Source of the DNA: Mycolicibacterium aromaticivorans JS19b1 = JCM 16368
GTDB taxonomy: Bacteria > Actinomycetota > Actinomycetes > Mycobacteriales > Mycobacteriaceae
Assembly (NCBI RefSeq): GCF_000559085.1
Contig: NZ_JALN02000001.1
Span: 4,278,001-4,342,000 of the forward strand
Direction of reading: 5' to 3'
DNA: 64,000 bases
Shown here one piece after another: positions 55,135-64,000 of the stretch. The translations under genes were made by a program, and so were the position numbers. The notes under the pieces are model-generated. The model searched no databases. It saw only the letters and a program-made list of their open reading frames with translations, and was not told the origin of the DNA. How positions within the stretch are numbered: position 1 is the first letter of the stretch; each line of letters starts with the position of its first letter.

Positions 55135-56451
55135 ATGACCAGGCCCCCGTCGGTTGCCCAGACCGCCGGGCGGTCGAAAGTCGTGGCGTGGGCGCTGTGG
55201 GACTGCGGTTCCACCGGCATGAACGCCATCGTCGCGACATTCGTTTTCGCCGTGTACCTGACCAGCACGGTCGGTCAGGGCCTGCCGGGCGACACCTCCC
55301 CGGCGAGCTGGCTGGGGAGGGCGCTGGCACTCGCCGGCCTCACCGTCGCGGTTCTCGCGCCGCTCACCGGCGTGCTGGTTCAGGCACCGCAGCGGCGTCG
55401 CGCCGCCCTCATGCTGCTGACGGGATTGGCGGTGCTGTCGACGACGGCGATGAGCCTGATCCGCGCGGAGCCCGCCTACTTCGCTATGGGTCTGGTGCTG
55501 TTGGCGTTCACCGCGGCGTGCGGCGACCTGGCCAGCGTGCCGTACAACGCGATGCTGCGGCAGCTCACCACCCCGCAGACGTCCGGGCGCATCTCCGGAA
55601 TCGGAGCGGCGGCCGGATACTTCGGCAGCGTCCTGCTGCTGATGATCATCTACGTCGCGTTCATCGCAGGCTCCGGACCGGACCGGGGCCTGCTCGGCAT
55701 CCCGGTCGCGGACGGCCAGAACGTGCGCGCGGCGATGCTGATGGCCGCCGCCTGGTTCGTCGTCCTCGCGTTGCCGTTGGTGATCACCGCTCACACCCTC
55801 GCCCCGGCTGTCGATCTGGAGCCGGTGCCGCCCGGTCAGGCCGGTGGTTACCGCGGCCTGTGGAACGATCTGCGCTCCGAGTGGCGCCGCGACCGCAACC
55901 TGGTCTACTACCTGGTCGTCAGCGCGATCTTCCGCGACGGCATCGCCGGCGTCTTCGCCTTCGGCGCGGTCCTCGGCGTCAGCGTCTACGGCATCTCGCC
56001 GTCCAACGTGCTGATCTTCGGGGTGATCGCCAGCACCATGGCCGCGCTCGGCGCGGTGCTCGCCGGGCCCGTCGATGACCGGATCGGCGGCAAACCGGTA
56101 ATCGTCGCCTCGCTGACGTTGATGATCGTCGTCGCCCTGACGCTGTTGTCGCTGTCGGGGCCTGTCGTGTTCTGGATCTGCGGCCTGCTGTTGGCGCTGT
56201 GCGTCGGACCGGTCACCACGTCCGCGCGCACAGTGCTGTTGCGGATGGTCAGCGACGGTAAGGAAGCCGTCGCGTTCGGGCTTTACACCACCACCGGACG
56301 GGCGGCGTCGTTCCTGGCGCCGTGGCTGTTCTTCGTTTTCGTCGACGCCTTCCACGCTGACCGTGCCGGGCTCGGCGGGTTGTCCGTGGTGCTCGCGGTT
56401 GGTCTGCTGGGCATGCTGCTGGTGAAGGTGCCCAACAACCGGGCGGGTTAG
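55135..56451 (+). CDS. MFS transporter of the Atg22/UMF1 type (Rv2508c ortholog)
   Basis: A 438-aa protein with about 12 membrane helices. The opening KVVAWALWDCGSTGMNAIVATFVFAVYL fits the Atg22-like/UMF1 family in outline, as does GDLASVPYNAMLRQLT. In yeast the relative exports amino acids from the vacuole; the bacterial substrate is unknown. ATG 55135 is preferred to upstream starts in the same frame, which lie in the divergent promoter region. Its stop overlaps the next minus-strand gene by 4 bases. Confidence 0.87.
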   Translation: MTRPPSVAQTAGRSKVVAWALWDCGSTGMNAIVATFVFAVYLTSTVGQGLPGDTSPASWLGRALALAGLTVAVLAPLTGVLVQAPQRRRAALMLLTGLAVLSTTAMSLIRAEPAYFAMGLVLLAFTAACGDLASVPYNAMLRQLTTPQTSGRISGIGAAAGYFGSVLLLMIIYVAFIAGSGPDRGLLGIPVADGQNVRAAMLMAAAWFVVLALPLVITAHTLAPAVDLEPVPPGQAGGYRGLWNDLRSEWRRDRNLVYYLVVSAIFRDGIAGVFAFGAVLGVSVYGISPSNVLIFGVIASTMAALGAVLAGPVDDRIGGKPVIVASLTLMIVVALTLLSLSGPVVFWICGLLLALCVGPVTTSARTVLLRMVSDGKEAVAFGLYTTTGRAASFLAPWLFFVFVDAFHADRAGLGGLSVVLAVGLLGMLLVKVPNNRAG

Positions 56452-57209
56452 CCTGCTCCGGTGCAGATCGTCAGGCCGCGCCCGGTGCGTTGGCGAACCT
56501 GTGAGCCGTTCACCGACACGCTGCAGGTCACGTCACGCCCGACGTTGACCACCGCGACGCTGGCGGAGGTCCGCGCCGGCGACGACAGGCTGACTTCCTT
56601 GCTCCACGGCAGCAGCACGTTGAACTCGGTCTGCATGACGCCGCCGGTGTCGACGTAGGTGATGTTGATCGCGCGGCCGTCACCGGAGACGGTGTAGACG
56701 ACGGTGTCGGTGCCCGTCGGGCTGGTGGTGTCGGTGGGTGGCGGCGCCGCGGTACCCGGTGCGCCGCTGGTCGTCGGCAGCGTGGGCGATGTCGTCGACG
56801 GCACCAGGGTGGTGGCCCGCGGCGCGGTCGTGGTCTCCGACAGCGGTGGCAGCGGCGCCACCACGGTGGACTCCCTGGCCGAGCTGGTCACGATCACCAG
56901 GGCGATCACCAGTCCCACCACCAGCAGCACCGCGACCGCGGCGGCGATCCACAACCACTTCGGCGACTTGGGTGGGCCCGGTGGCGGCGTGGGTGGCTCG
57001 CTGGGCGGATAGCCGCCGCCTTGATGCCAATAGGACGGCAGCTGTTCGGTGGGCTGCATCGTCGGCGGCACGCCGCCCTGCCCATAACCGGGGCTGCCGT
57101 AACCGGGTCCGTAATACTGACCGGAGTAGGCGGGATCGGTGCTCGGCGGATAACCATTGCCGGCCGACTGCGTCGGGTCAGACCACTCTGGTCGACGCGG
57201 ATCGTTCAT
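56448..57209 (-). CDS. Pro-rich single-pass protein with MmpS-like outer domain (Rv2507 ortholog)
   Basis: A 253-aa protein: a Pro/Gly/Tyr-rich cytoplasmic N-terminus (1-82), a membrane helix (85-108), a Thr/Pro stalk (about 112-160) and an MmpS-like beta domain (about 165-250) with YTVSGDGRAINITYVDTGG and LLPWSKEVSL. MmpS proteins are partners of MmpL lipid exporters; no mmpL gene is adjacent. ATG 57209 behind GAGGTGGG; the open frame to 57287 is not needed. Confidence 0.85.
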   Translation of the reverse strand: MNDPRRPEWSDPTQSAGNGYPPSTDPAYSGQYYGPGYGSPGYGQGGVPPTMQPTEQLPSYWHQGGGYPPSEPPTPPPGPPKSPKWLWIAAAVAVLLVVGLVIALVIVTSSARESTVVAPLPPLSETTTAPRATTLVPSTTSPTLPTTSGAPGTAAPPPTDTTSPTGTDTVVYTVSGDGRAINITYVDTGGVMQTEFNVLLPWSKEVSLSSPARTSASVAVVNVGRDVTCSVSVNGSQVRQRTGRGLTICTGAG

Positions 57210-57345
57210 TCCCACCTCATGCGTGCAGGCTACCTGCGAGTGGCAGCGCGGGGTTGAATGCCTGTTGCTCAGCACCGTGTTTACCACCGGTGGGCGACGT
57301 GGAACGTGTTACTCCGGTAAGAGGAACCAAAGAAAGTGAGGTGGC

Positions 57346-59229
57346 GTGGAACCCGACGTGCGCGCGACGTATGGCGCATCCCTGTCGCCGGACGCGACGG
57401 CATTCGCCCATATCGTCGACGACGGCGGATATCCGCGCGCCGTCCAGCGTTTCCTGCGGGGCTGGCGGGCAAGTTCGTCCCGGGACGTGGAATTGCCGGT
57501 GGAGGGGCCGGTGACCAAGGTCATCCATTCCGCTGACGGGCACTGGTTGGCGTGCCAGGTCGCCCCCGAGGGCAGCACCCGGAGCCAGATCTGGGTGGTC
57601 ACCACCGACCCCGACGACCGGATGGCCCGCCGCATCGACGGGATGGGCTTCGACGGGATGGCCGGCACAGCCGAGCTGATCGCCTGGGACGGCACCCGGG
57701 TGTGTGCGATTCTGACCGGCGAGGACGGCGTCGGCCAGTCCAGCCTGATCGACCCGGCCGACGGCGGCGTGACGGTGCTGGATCGGCGCTCGGGTGGCCG
57801 TCTGGTGGACGCCTGGGCCGGGTCAGCGTTGATCCGGGTCGGTCCGCGCGGCTATCGCGAGCTGATCATGCTGACCGGTCCGACTGAAATCGCTTTGCTG
57901 CCTTCAGATCCCGGCTCGTCCACGGACATGGGCGTGATCTTGGACGATCATCATCCTCGGCGGCTGCGCTCTGGGCCGGACGGTGAGCACACCACGCTGT
58001 ATCACCCGGCCTACACCTACGGGCCTGATTTCGTCGACGGCTACGTGCGCGCCTTGATCCGCAGCGACAACGGCTCGGACAACAGCCGTCTGCTCGAGGT
58101 CACGGTCACCCCTGACGGCGTCGCCTATCACGTGGTCGCCGAGCGCCGGGGCCACGACCTCGACGAGTTCGTGGTCAGCGATGACCTGTCGACTGTCGCG
58201 CTGTTGTGGAACATCAACGGCTGCAGCGAATTACAGATCCTGGAATATGTCGACTACACGATGTCCGAGCCGATCCCGCTGCCGAATCTGGTGGGGAGTG
58301 AACTGTCCATCAGTGCGGGCGGATCGATGGTCGCTATGACGATCCAGGGTGCCGATCTGCCGCGCACCGTCGAACTGGTCGATCCCCGGTCGCGGGAATG
58401 GGAGCGCATCGATCGCAAGCCCAGCATCGGTCCGGTGTCGGACCGGCCGAGGCTGCATTTCGTCACCGCACGAGACGGGCGTTCCTTGACGGGCTGGTTG
58501 TATTGCCCGCCGCCCGCCGTCGAGCAGACCGGCATGATGATCTACCTGCATGGCGGGCCGGAGGGTCAGGCCCGGCCCTCGCACAGCGAAATCTTCCCGG
58601 GCTTGCTCGACGAAGGGATCGCGGTGTTCACGCCGAACGTCCGGGGTTCGGGTGGGCAGGGCCGGGAATTCGTGCACGCCGACGACAAGGACAAGCGGTT
58701 CGCCGCGATCGACGACGTGGCCGACTGCGCGCATTACCTTGCTGAGCGTGGTCTGGCCGATCCCACGCGAATCGCCTGCGCGGGTTGGTCTTACGGCGGC
58801 TACCTCACGATGGCGGCGCTGGCGTTCCATCCCGATCTGTTCGTCGCGGGCGTCAGCATTTGCGGGATGAGCGATCTGGGGACGTTCTATCGCACCACCG
58901 AGCCGTGGATCGCGGCGGCGTCCTATGCCGAATACGGGCACCCCATCGCCGATCGCGACCTCCTCGACCAGCTCTCGCCGCTGCAGCGGGTGGACAAGTT
59001 GACTGCACCGTTGCTGCTGGTGCACGGCGGCACCGACACCAACGTTCCGGTCAGCGAGTCCGAGCAAATGGTCGAGGCGTTGCGTGCCCGTGGCCGCACC
59101 GTGCGCTATCTGCTCTTCGCCGACGACGGCCACGAGATCGTCAAACGTGAGAATCACGCCGCATTGGCTCGAGCCGTCGCGGATTGGCTGGCCATGGCGT
59201 TTGAGCGCAGCCAAATTCGGAAGGTTTAG
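57346..59229 (+). CDS. S9-family prolyl oligopeptidase
   Basis: A 627-aa serine peptidase: an N-terminal beta-propeller (about 1-360) and an alpha/beta-hydrolase domain (about 370-625) with the triad S482 in GWSYGGY, D564 in GGTDTNVP and H596 in DDGHEI. It cleaves short peptides after Pro or similar residues; some relatives act as acyl-aminoacyl peptidases. No signal peptide, so cytoplasmic. GTG start behind GTGAGGTG. A SigF-type promoter for the next gene begins in its last codons. Confidence 0.92.
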   Translation: MEPDVRATYGASLSPDATAFAHIVDDGGYPRAVQRFLRGWRASSSRDVELPVEGPVTKVIHSADGHWLACQVAPEGSTRSQIWVVTTDPDDRMARRIDGMGFDGMAGTAELIAWDGTRVCAILTGEDGVGQSSLIDPADGGVTVLDRRSGGRLVDAWAGSALIRVGPRGYRELIMLTGPTEIALLPSDPGSSTDMGVILDDHHPRRLRSGPDGEHTTLYHPAYTYGPDFVDGYVRALIRSDNGSDNSRLLEVTVTPDGVAYHVVAERRGHDLDEFVVSDDLSTVALLWNINGCSELQILEYVDYTMSEPIPLPNLVGSELSISAGGSMVAMTIQGADLPRTVELVDPRSREWERIDRKPSIGPVSDRPRLHFVTARDGRSLTGWLYCPPPAVEQTGMMIYLHGGPEGQARPSHSEIFPGLLDEGIAVFTPNVRGSGGQGREFVHADDKDKRFAAIDDVADCAHYLAERGLADPTRIACAGWSYGGYLTMAALAFHPDLFVAGVSICGMSDLGTFYRTTEPWIAAASYAEYGHPIADRDLLDQLSPLQRVDKLTAPLLLVHGGTDTNVPVSESEQMVEALRARGRTVRYLLFADDGHEIVKRENHAALARAVADWLAMAFERSQIRKV

Positions 59230-59247
59230 GAAACTTTCGGGCGGGTA
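59223..59247 (+). promoter_or_regulatory. SigF-type promoter for small membrane protein genes
   Basis: GGTTT (59223-59227), a 15-base spacer and GGGTA (59243-59247) match the SigF consensus closely. ATG 59292, with AAGGAGG, is 44 bases downstream. Confidence 0.72.
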
Positions 59248-59291
59248 AACCCTTGTCCGCCAAGTCCTGCGGACCATCAAGGAGGCCAACC

Positions 59292-59501
59292 ATGCGAGGC
59301 CGCGGAATCATAGGCGTGATCGTAATCGTGTGGCTGCTGATCGGAGTTTTCGCTACCTGGCAGCGCGGTTACTTCTCGAATAGTGAAACCAACTGCGCTA
59401 CTGCGGGGTCCATCGCTCTGACGGTGGTTGCGGGACCGCTCAATTACGGCGGAGTCAATCCCAAGGTTGCCAGCTGCAACCTGCCGCAGCCTAGTCAGTA
59501 G
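59292..59501 (+). CDS. Small single-pass membrane protein (69 aa)
   Basis: A basic MRGRG start, one membrane helix (about 5-24), and a short outer part with two Cys: ETNCATAG and NPKVASCNLPQPSQ. The NPxVxxCNLP motif is shared with the secreted protein at 50941-51276. AAGGAGG precedes the ATG. Probably a SigF-controlled envelope stress protein; function unknown. Confidence 0.8.
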   Translation: MRGRGIIGVIVIVWLLIGVFATWQRGYFSNSETNCATAGSIALTVVAGPLNYGGVNPKVASCNLPQPSQ

Positions 59502-59541
59502 TGGCGAAAACAGTTCAGCACGTGAGCATCTGGAGGAAGAA

Positions 59542-59697
59542 ATGATCATTCTCGGAGCAATTCTGCTCATCTTGGGTTTCGTCCTGAAGATCCAGATTCT
59601 GTGGACCATCGGGATCATTCTGCTGGTGATCGGCGCGGTGTTGTGGCTGCTCGGCGCAGTCGGCCGTCCGGTCGGCGGCAGACGTTCGTGGTACTAG
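59542..59697 (+). CDS. DUF6131-like small membrane protein (51 aa)
   Basis: Two closely spaced hydrophobic helices (MIILGAILLILGFVLKI and ILWTIGIILLVIGAVLWLLG) and a basic tail GGRRSWY. Similar tiny proteins are widespread in mycobacteria as DUF6131; their role is unknown. GGAGGAAG lies before the ATG. It is 40 bases after the preceding small gene and probably shares its SigF promoter. The stop overlaps the TetR stop by 4 bases. Confidence 0.82.
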   Translation: MIILGAILLILGFVLKIQILWTIGIILLVIGAVLWLLGAVGRPVGGRRSWY

Positions 59698-60362
59698 CCC
59701 GAGCTGCGGGCGTGACGGTCGGCTGACGCTAGCGCCGCGACCGTCATCGCCCGGAGGACATCGCGTGAACGCCCCTGGTCGGCTCCCCGTGCCGCCAGGG
59801 GCTTCATGCTGTGTGGGGTCGAGTTGAGCAGTCCGAACACCGCGTGCGCCATCAACCGGGCGTCAGCCTCCGCGGTGTCTGGATGGACCTGGCGTAGCAC
59901 CTCGACCCAGACCTCGACATAGCTGCGCTGCGCCCGGCGCACCTGCCGCTGGGCGGAGGGCGGCAGGTGTGCGAGATCGCGATCCTGGATGCGGATCAGG
60001 TCCGACTCGCCGAGTGCGAAGTCGAGGTGGAATTCGATGAGACCGGCGAGCGCGGCTTCCGGCGCGGCAGCCCCGTCGACGACGGCCCGAGCGCCGGCCA
60101 GAAGTCGCGTGCTGATACCGACCAGGAGTTCGACCAGGAGGGCTTCCTTGTTGGGGAAGTGCCGGTAGACGGCAGGCCCGCTCACTCCCGCCGCGGCGCC
60201 GATGTCCTCGATCCGCACGGTCTGGAAGCCCTTGTCCGCCATCAGCCGCTCCGCGGCCACCAGCAGGGCGGACCGACGATCCGATTTCTGCCTGCTTCGA
60301 CGGGTCGACGTGTCGATGGGGACCCTCCTGGAATGGCTCTGGACGTTTCGGTTAATCTTCAC
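59694..60362 (-). CDS. TetR-family regulator (Rv2506 ortholog)
   Basis: A 222-aa TetR protein: HTH region [40 protein letters not shown] in outline, then a helical ligand domain. Orthologs sit before accD1-accA1 and are thought to control branched-chain (leucine) acyl-CoA catabolism. The only possible start in frame is GTG 60362, inside the palindrome at 60351-60391, so the mRNA may be leaderless and directly autoregulated. Confidence 0.9.
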   Translation of the reverse strand: MKINRNVQSHSRRVPIDTSTRRSRQKSDRRSALLVAAERLMADKGFQTVRIEDIGAAAGVSGPAVYRHFPNKEALLVELLVGISTRLLAGARAVVDGAAAPEAALAGLIEFHLDFALGESDLIRIQDRDLAHLPPSAQRQVRRAQRSYVEVWVEVLRQVHPDTAEADARLMAHAVFGLLNSTPHSMKPLAARGADQGRSRDVLRAMTVAALASADRHARSSG

Positions 60363-60391
60363 TAACGTTACATCAGTTAGTCGTCATTAAC
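60351..60391. promoter_or_regulatory. 41-bp palindromic operator between TetR and accD1
   Basis: Two nested inverted repeats share one centre (60371): GTTAAT/ATTAAC (60351-60356, 60386-60391) and ACTAAC/GTTAGT (60361-60366, 60376-60381). The site overlaps the TetR start and precedes accD1 by 25 bases, ideal for controlling both directions. Confidence 0.7.
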
Positions 60392-60415
60392 TCAATTCGC
60401 GACGGGACATCGACG

Positions 60416-61960
60416 ATGGCATCGCCCAACCGTGAAGCGCATCTGCAGCTGGTCGAGCAGTTGCGCGACAAGCTGGCCACCGCGGCGCTCGGCGGGCCCG
60501 AACGCGCCCGCGAACGGCATGTCGCCCGTGGCAAGCTGCTGCCGCGCGACCGAGTCGACGGACTACTGGATCCCGGCTCCGCGCTGCTCGAGGTTGCTCC
60601 CCTGGCCGCCGACGGTATGTATGACGACGACTGCCCCGCGGCCGGGATCATCACCGGTATCGGCCGGGTCTCCGGGCGGGAGTGCATGGTCGTCGCCAAC
60701 GACGCGACGGTGAAAGGCGGCACCTACTACCCGGTGACGGTCAAGAAGCACCTGCGCGCGCAGGAGATCGCGCTGCAGAACCGCCTGCCGTGCATCTACC
60801 TCGTGGATTCCGGCGGCGCGTTCCTGCCCCGCCAGGACGAGGTGTTTCCCGATCGCGACCATTTCGGCCGGATTTTCTTCAATCAGGCGACCATGAGTGC
60901 GGCCGGTATCCCGCAGATCGCCGCCGTGCTCGGCAGCTGTACCGCCGGTGGCGCCTACGTTCCCGCGATGAGTGATGAGGCGGTGATCGTCCGCAACCAG
61001 GGCACGATCTTCTTGGGCGGCCCGCCGCTGGTGAAGGCAGCCACCGGCGAGGTGGTGACCGCTGAAGAACTCGGCGGCGGCGACCTGCACTCCAAGACCT
61101 CCGGCGTGACCGACCACCTCGCCCACGACGACCGGGACGCGCTGCGCATCGTGCGTCGCATCGTCGCCACCCTGGGTCCGCGTGAGCCGCGACCATGGGA
61201 TGTGCGTCCCCCCATCGCGCCGATCGCCGACCAGCACGAGCTCTACGACGTCGTCCCTGTCGACGCGAGGGTGCCCTACGACGTGCACGAGGTGATCACC
61301 CGAATTATCGACGGCGGCGAATTCAGTGAATTCAAAGCGGAATACGGCACCACGCTGGTCACCGGATTCGCGCACATCCACGGCCATCCGGTCGGCATCG
61401 TCGCAAACAACGGTGTCCTGTTCGGCGAATCCGCTCTCAAGGGAGCACATTTCATCGAACTGTGCGACAAGCGGATGGTGCCGCTGCTGTTCCTGCAGAA
61501 CATCACCGGCTTCATGGTCGGGCGAGACTACGAGGCCGGCGGTATCGCCAAGCACGGCGCGAAGATGGTGACGGCGGTGGCCTGCGCCCGCGTGCCCAAG
61601 CTGACCGTCGTGATCGGCGGCTCCTACGGCGCGGGGAACTATTCGATGTGCGGGCGGGCCTACTCGCCGCGGTTCCTCTGGATGTGGCCGAACGCCCGGA
61701 TCTCGGTGATGGGTGGCGAGCAGGCCGCCTCGGTGCTGGCCACGGTGCGCGGTGACATGACGCCCGAGGAATCCGAGGCCTTCAAGGCGCCGATCCGCGA
61801 CCAGTACGAACATCAGGGCAACCCGTACTACTCGACAGCACGGCTGTGGGACGACGGCGTCATCGATCCTGCCGATACCAGAACTGTTCTGGGACTGGCA
61901 CTCTCGGTGACCGCCAACGCTCCCGTCGAGTCCGTGTCCTACGGCGTCTTCAGGATGTGA
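60416..61960 (+). CDS. accD1: Acyl-CoA carboxylase beta subunit AccD1
   Basis: A 514-aa carboxyltransferase of the methylcrotonyl-CoA carboxylase type: N-terminal [46 protein letters not shown] (oxyanion and CoA site) and C-terminal [17 protein letters not shown]. With AccA1 it carboxylates 3-methylcrotonyl-CoA in leucine degradation, as shown for the M. tuberculosis pair. The ribosome site is weak (GACGGGAC). accA1 begins 2 bases after the stop. Confidence 0.95.
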   Translation: MASPNREAHLQLVEQLRDKLATAALGGPERARERHVARGKLLPRDRVDGLLDPGSALLEVAPLAADGMYDDDCPAAGIITGIGRVSGRECMVVANDATVKGGTYYPVTVKKHLRAQEIALQNRLPCIYLVDSGGAFLPRQDEVFPDRDHFGRIFFNQATMSAAGIPQIAAVLGSCTAGGAYVPAMSDEAVIVRNQGTIFLGGPPLVKAATGEVVTAEELGGGDLHSKTSGVTDHLAHDDRDALRIVRRIVATLGPREPRPWDVRPPIAPIADQHELYDVVPVDARVPYDVHEVITRIIDGGEFSEFKAEYGTTLVTGFAHIHGHPVGIVANNGVLFGESALKGAHFIELCDKRMVPLLFLQNITGFMVGRDYEAGGIAKHGAKMVTAVACARVPKLTVVIGGSYGAGNYSMCGRAYSPRFLWMWPNARISVMGGEQAASVLATVRGDMTPEESEAFKAPIRDQYEHQGNPYYSTARLWDDGVIDPADTRTVLGLALSVTANAPVESVSYGVFRM

Positions 61961-61962
61961 CG

Positions 61963-63942
61963 ATGTTCAACACTGTGCTTGTCGCCAACCGTGGCGAGAT
62001 CGCTGTGCGGGTCATCCGCACCTGCAAGGCGATGGGCATCCGTTCGGTGGCCGTCTACAGCGACGCCGACGCCGGTGCCCGCCACGTCACCGTGGCCGAC
62101 ACCGCCGTCCGTATCGGACCCCCACCGGCCCGGCAGAGCTACCTCGACATCCAGGCTGTCGTCGACGCGGCGCTGCGTACCGGAGCCCAGGCCGTCCATC
62201 CCGGATACGGCTTCCTTTCGGAGAACTCCGAATTCGCGGCGGCGCTGGAACAGGCGGGGCTTGCGTTCATCGGGCCGCCGTCGGCCGCGATCCGCACCAT
62301 GGGCGACAAGATCGCCGCCAAGGCGACGGTCTCGAAGTTCGGGGTCCCTGTGGTGCCGGGTATCGCCCGGCCCGGCCTGACCGACGCCGAACTCATCGAC
62401 GCCGCCGGCGACATCGGATTCCCGATCCTGGTCAAGCCATCCGCCGGCGGTGGCGGCAAAGGCATGCGACGCGTCGACGACGTTGCCGACCTGCCGGCGG
62501 CACTCGCGGCCGCGCGGCGGGAATCCGCGGCGGCCTTCGGCGACGACACGCTGTTCCTGGAGCGGTTCGTGTTGCGGCCCCGGCACATCGAAGTCCAGGT
62601 GCTTGCCGACAGCTTCGGCAACGTCGTGCACTTCGGTGAGCGCGAGTGCAGCCTGCAGCGCCGCCATCAGAAGGTCATCGAGGAGGCGCCGTCGCCGCTG
62701 CTGGACCCGCAGACTCGCGCCCGGATCGGCGCGGCGGCCTGTGACACCGCCCGCAGCGTCGACTACATCGGCGCGGGCACCGTCGAGTTCATCGTCTCCG
62801 CCGACAGGCCCGACGAATTCTTCTTCATGGAGATGAACACCCGACTGCAGGTGGAGCATCCGGTCACCGAGATGGTCACCGGGTACGACCTTGTCGAGTG
62901 GCAGGTGCGCGTTGCGGCAGGGGAGAAGCTGCCCTTCACCTCCGACGACATCACGCTGACCGGGCACGCCATCGAAGCGCGCGTGTACGCCGAAGACCCG
63001 GGGGCGGGCTTCCTGCCCACCGGTGGGCAGGTGCTGGGATTGCTCGAACCGTCCGGCGACGAGGTTCGGGTGGATTCCGGTCTTGCCCAAGGGATAACGA
63101 TCGGCAGTGACTACGACCCGATGCTGTCGAAAGTCATCGCCCATGGCACCGACCGCGCGGCCGCACTGCGCACCCTAGACCGGGCGTTGTCGCAGACGGC
63201 GGTACTCGGTGTGGGAACCAACGTCGAGTTCCTGCGTTTCCTGCTGGCCGACGATGACGTGGCCGCGGGCCGGCTCGACACCGGCCTGATCGACCGGACC
63301 ACGTTCGTGCCCGCACCGGCCGGCGATGACGCGTTCATCGCCGCGGCGGCCTTCCGCTGGCTGAAACGCTGGCCGTCGGCGCCGGCGGATCCGTGGGATG
63401 TGCCGTCGGGCTGGCGGATCGGCGCACCCGCACCCACCGGCATTCGGCTCCGATCCGGCGACCGCACCGACCACGTCCACATCACCGGAGTTCCTGCCGA
63501 GGCTGTCGCCCGCATCGAGGATGGCGAAAGCCATTCACTGTCAGCCCGATTGGATGGGGACCACCTTGCCGTCACCATCGACGGCATTCGCAGGCTGTAC
63601 ACCGTGGCTGTCGACGGCGATCAGATCTGGCTGGCCGGCGGCGGCCGCTCACTGGTGCTGGAGGAAGTGCGCGAGGCGCCGGTCCGCCCGGACGATGAGC
63701 ACAGTGGTGACGCTGAGCTCGTCAGCCCGATGCCCGGATCGGTTGTGGCGGTCGGTGTTTCCAACGGAGACGACGTCACCGCGGGCACGGTGGTGGTCGC
63801 CGTCGAGGCGATGAAGATGGAGCATTCGCTCACCGCGCCGGTCGACGGGATTGTCGAACTCCATGTCGCCGTCGGCGATCAGGTCAAAGTGGGGCAGCTG
63901 CTGGCCAAGGTCACAGCCAGAGAAGAGAAAGCACAATCATGA
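61963..63942 (+). CDS. accA1: Biotin carboxylase/carrier subunit AccA1
   Basis: A 659-aa alpha subunit: biotin carboxylase domain (1-445, [14 protein letters not shown] loop, [13 protein letters not shown]), a BT/linker region (about 460-580), and a biotinyl domain with K618 in VEAMKMEH. It carries CO2 from ATP-bicarbonate to biotin for AccD1. ATG 61963 follows accD1 by 2 bases; fadE19 overlaps its stop as ATGA. Confidence 0.95.
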   Translation: MFNTVLVANRGEIAVRVIRTCKAMGIRSVAVYSDADAGARHVTVADTAVRIGPPPARQSYLDIQAVVDAALRTGAQAVHPGYGFLSENSEFAAALEQAGLAFIGPPSAAIRTMGDKIAAKATVSKFGVPVVPGIARPGLTDAELIDAAGDIGFPILVKPSAGGGGKGMRRVDDVADLPAALAAARRESAAAFGDDTLFLERFVLRPRHIEVQVLADSFGNVVHFGERECSLQRRHQKVIEEAPSPLLDPQTRARIGAAACDTARSVDYIGAGTVEFIVSADRPDEFFFMEMNTRLQVEHPVTEMVTGYDLVEWQVRVAAGEKLPFTSDDITLTGHAIEARVYAEDPGAGFLPTGGQVLGLLEPSGDEVRVDSGLAQGITIGSDYDPMLSKVIAHGTDRAAALRTLDRALSQTAVLGVGTNVEFLRFLLADDDVAAGRLDTGLIDRTTFVPAPAGDDAFIAAAAFRWLKRWPSAPADPWDVPSGWRIGAPAPTGIRLRSGDRTDHVHITGVPAEAVARIEDGESHSLSARLDGDHLAVTIDGIRRLYTVAVDGDQIWLAGGGRSLVLEEVREAPVRPDDEHSGDAELVSPMPGSVVAVGVSNGDDVTAGTVVVAVEAMKMEHSLTAPVDGIVELHVAVGDQVKVGQLLAKVTAREEKAQS

Positions 63943-64000
63943 CTGACTTCCTGTCCACGGGAACACTTCCCGACGAGTACGCGCAGCTCGCCAAGACGGT
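63939..64000 (+). CDS. fadE19: Acyl-CoA dehydrogenase FadE19 (5' end)
   Basis: Only about 20 codons are in the window ([20 protein letters not shown]). The TLPxEYxxLxxTV pattern and position after accA1 match mycobacterial FadE19, an isovaleryl-CoA-type dehydrogenase acting just before the carboxylase in leucine degradation. ATGA overlap with accA1. Identity rests mainly on synteny. Confidence 0.7.
   Translation, partial: MTDFLSTGTLPDEYAQLAKT

Noticed and set aside
55102..56355. 417-codon minus-strand frame over the Atg22-like gene
   Set aside because: Gln/Arg/Asp-rich antisense shadow without motifs; the plus-strand frame encodes clear membrane helices.

Overview
The window is high-GC DNA from a mycobacterium, most likely a rapid-growing Mycolicibacterium-type species. 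The right-hand 37 kb follows the Mycobacterium tuberculosis order Rv2525c to Rv2500c: a DUF1906 Tat protein, fas (type I fatty acid synthase), acpS, M20 peptidase, bcp, DUF3618 protein, L,D-transpeptidase ldtB, orn, a HerA-like ATPase, mycolate reductase cmrA, an Atg22-like transporter, a Pro-rich membrane protein, a TetR regulator, accD1, accA1 and the start of fadE19. Gene identities come from the translated sequences and recalled family knowledge; no search was run.

Region 1 (1-13.9 kb) is an acyl-CoA catabolic cluster. An M24-fold protein that has lost its metal ligands, an atypical crotonase and a tandem CaiB/BaiF CoA-transferase converge on a TetR/SnoaL pair. A divergent, nearly unbroken plus-strand series follows: amidohydrolase, FadD-type ligase, two Mce-associated membrane proteins, a second acyl-CoA ligase, two unrecognised proteins, a Bfd-like [2Fe-2S] protein, a SnoaL-like protein and an SDR. 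The substrate is not evident; a cyclic or steroid/terpenoid-like acid is a guess.

Region 2 (13.9-19.7 kb) is a compact DosR (DevR) island. An Acg-type nitroreductase and a tandem universal stress protein (USP) run on the plus strand. A DUF1876 (Rv1738-like) protein, a second USP, devR and devS run on the minus strand. DosR-box-like palindromes precede both transcription units.

Region 3 (19.7-27 kb) has an acyl-CoA dehydrogenase, a ChaB/Rho-N protein behind a SigF-type promoter, an MFS transporter and a Pot-type ABC importer operon.

Region 4 (27-42 kb) is the FAS-I block. The regulated gap between the DUF1906 gene and fas carries several palindromes.

Region 5 (42-52 kb) is more accessory: a DHA2-type MFS transporter, a P450, a GlcD-type FAD oxidase, tRNA-Lys, ldtB, an orphan paralogous gene pair, small secreted or soluble proteins and tRNA-His.

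Region 6 (52-64 kb) returns to conserved mycobacterial synteny. It ends with a leucine/isovalerate-type acyl-CoA carboxylase operon (accD1-accA1-fadE19) facing its TetR regulator across a 41-bp palindromic operator. No insertion sequence, prophage or CRISPR array was seen.
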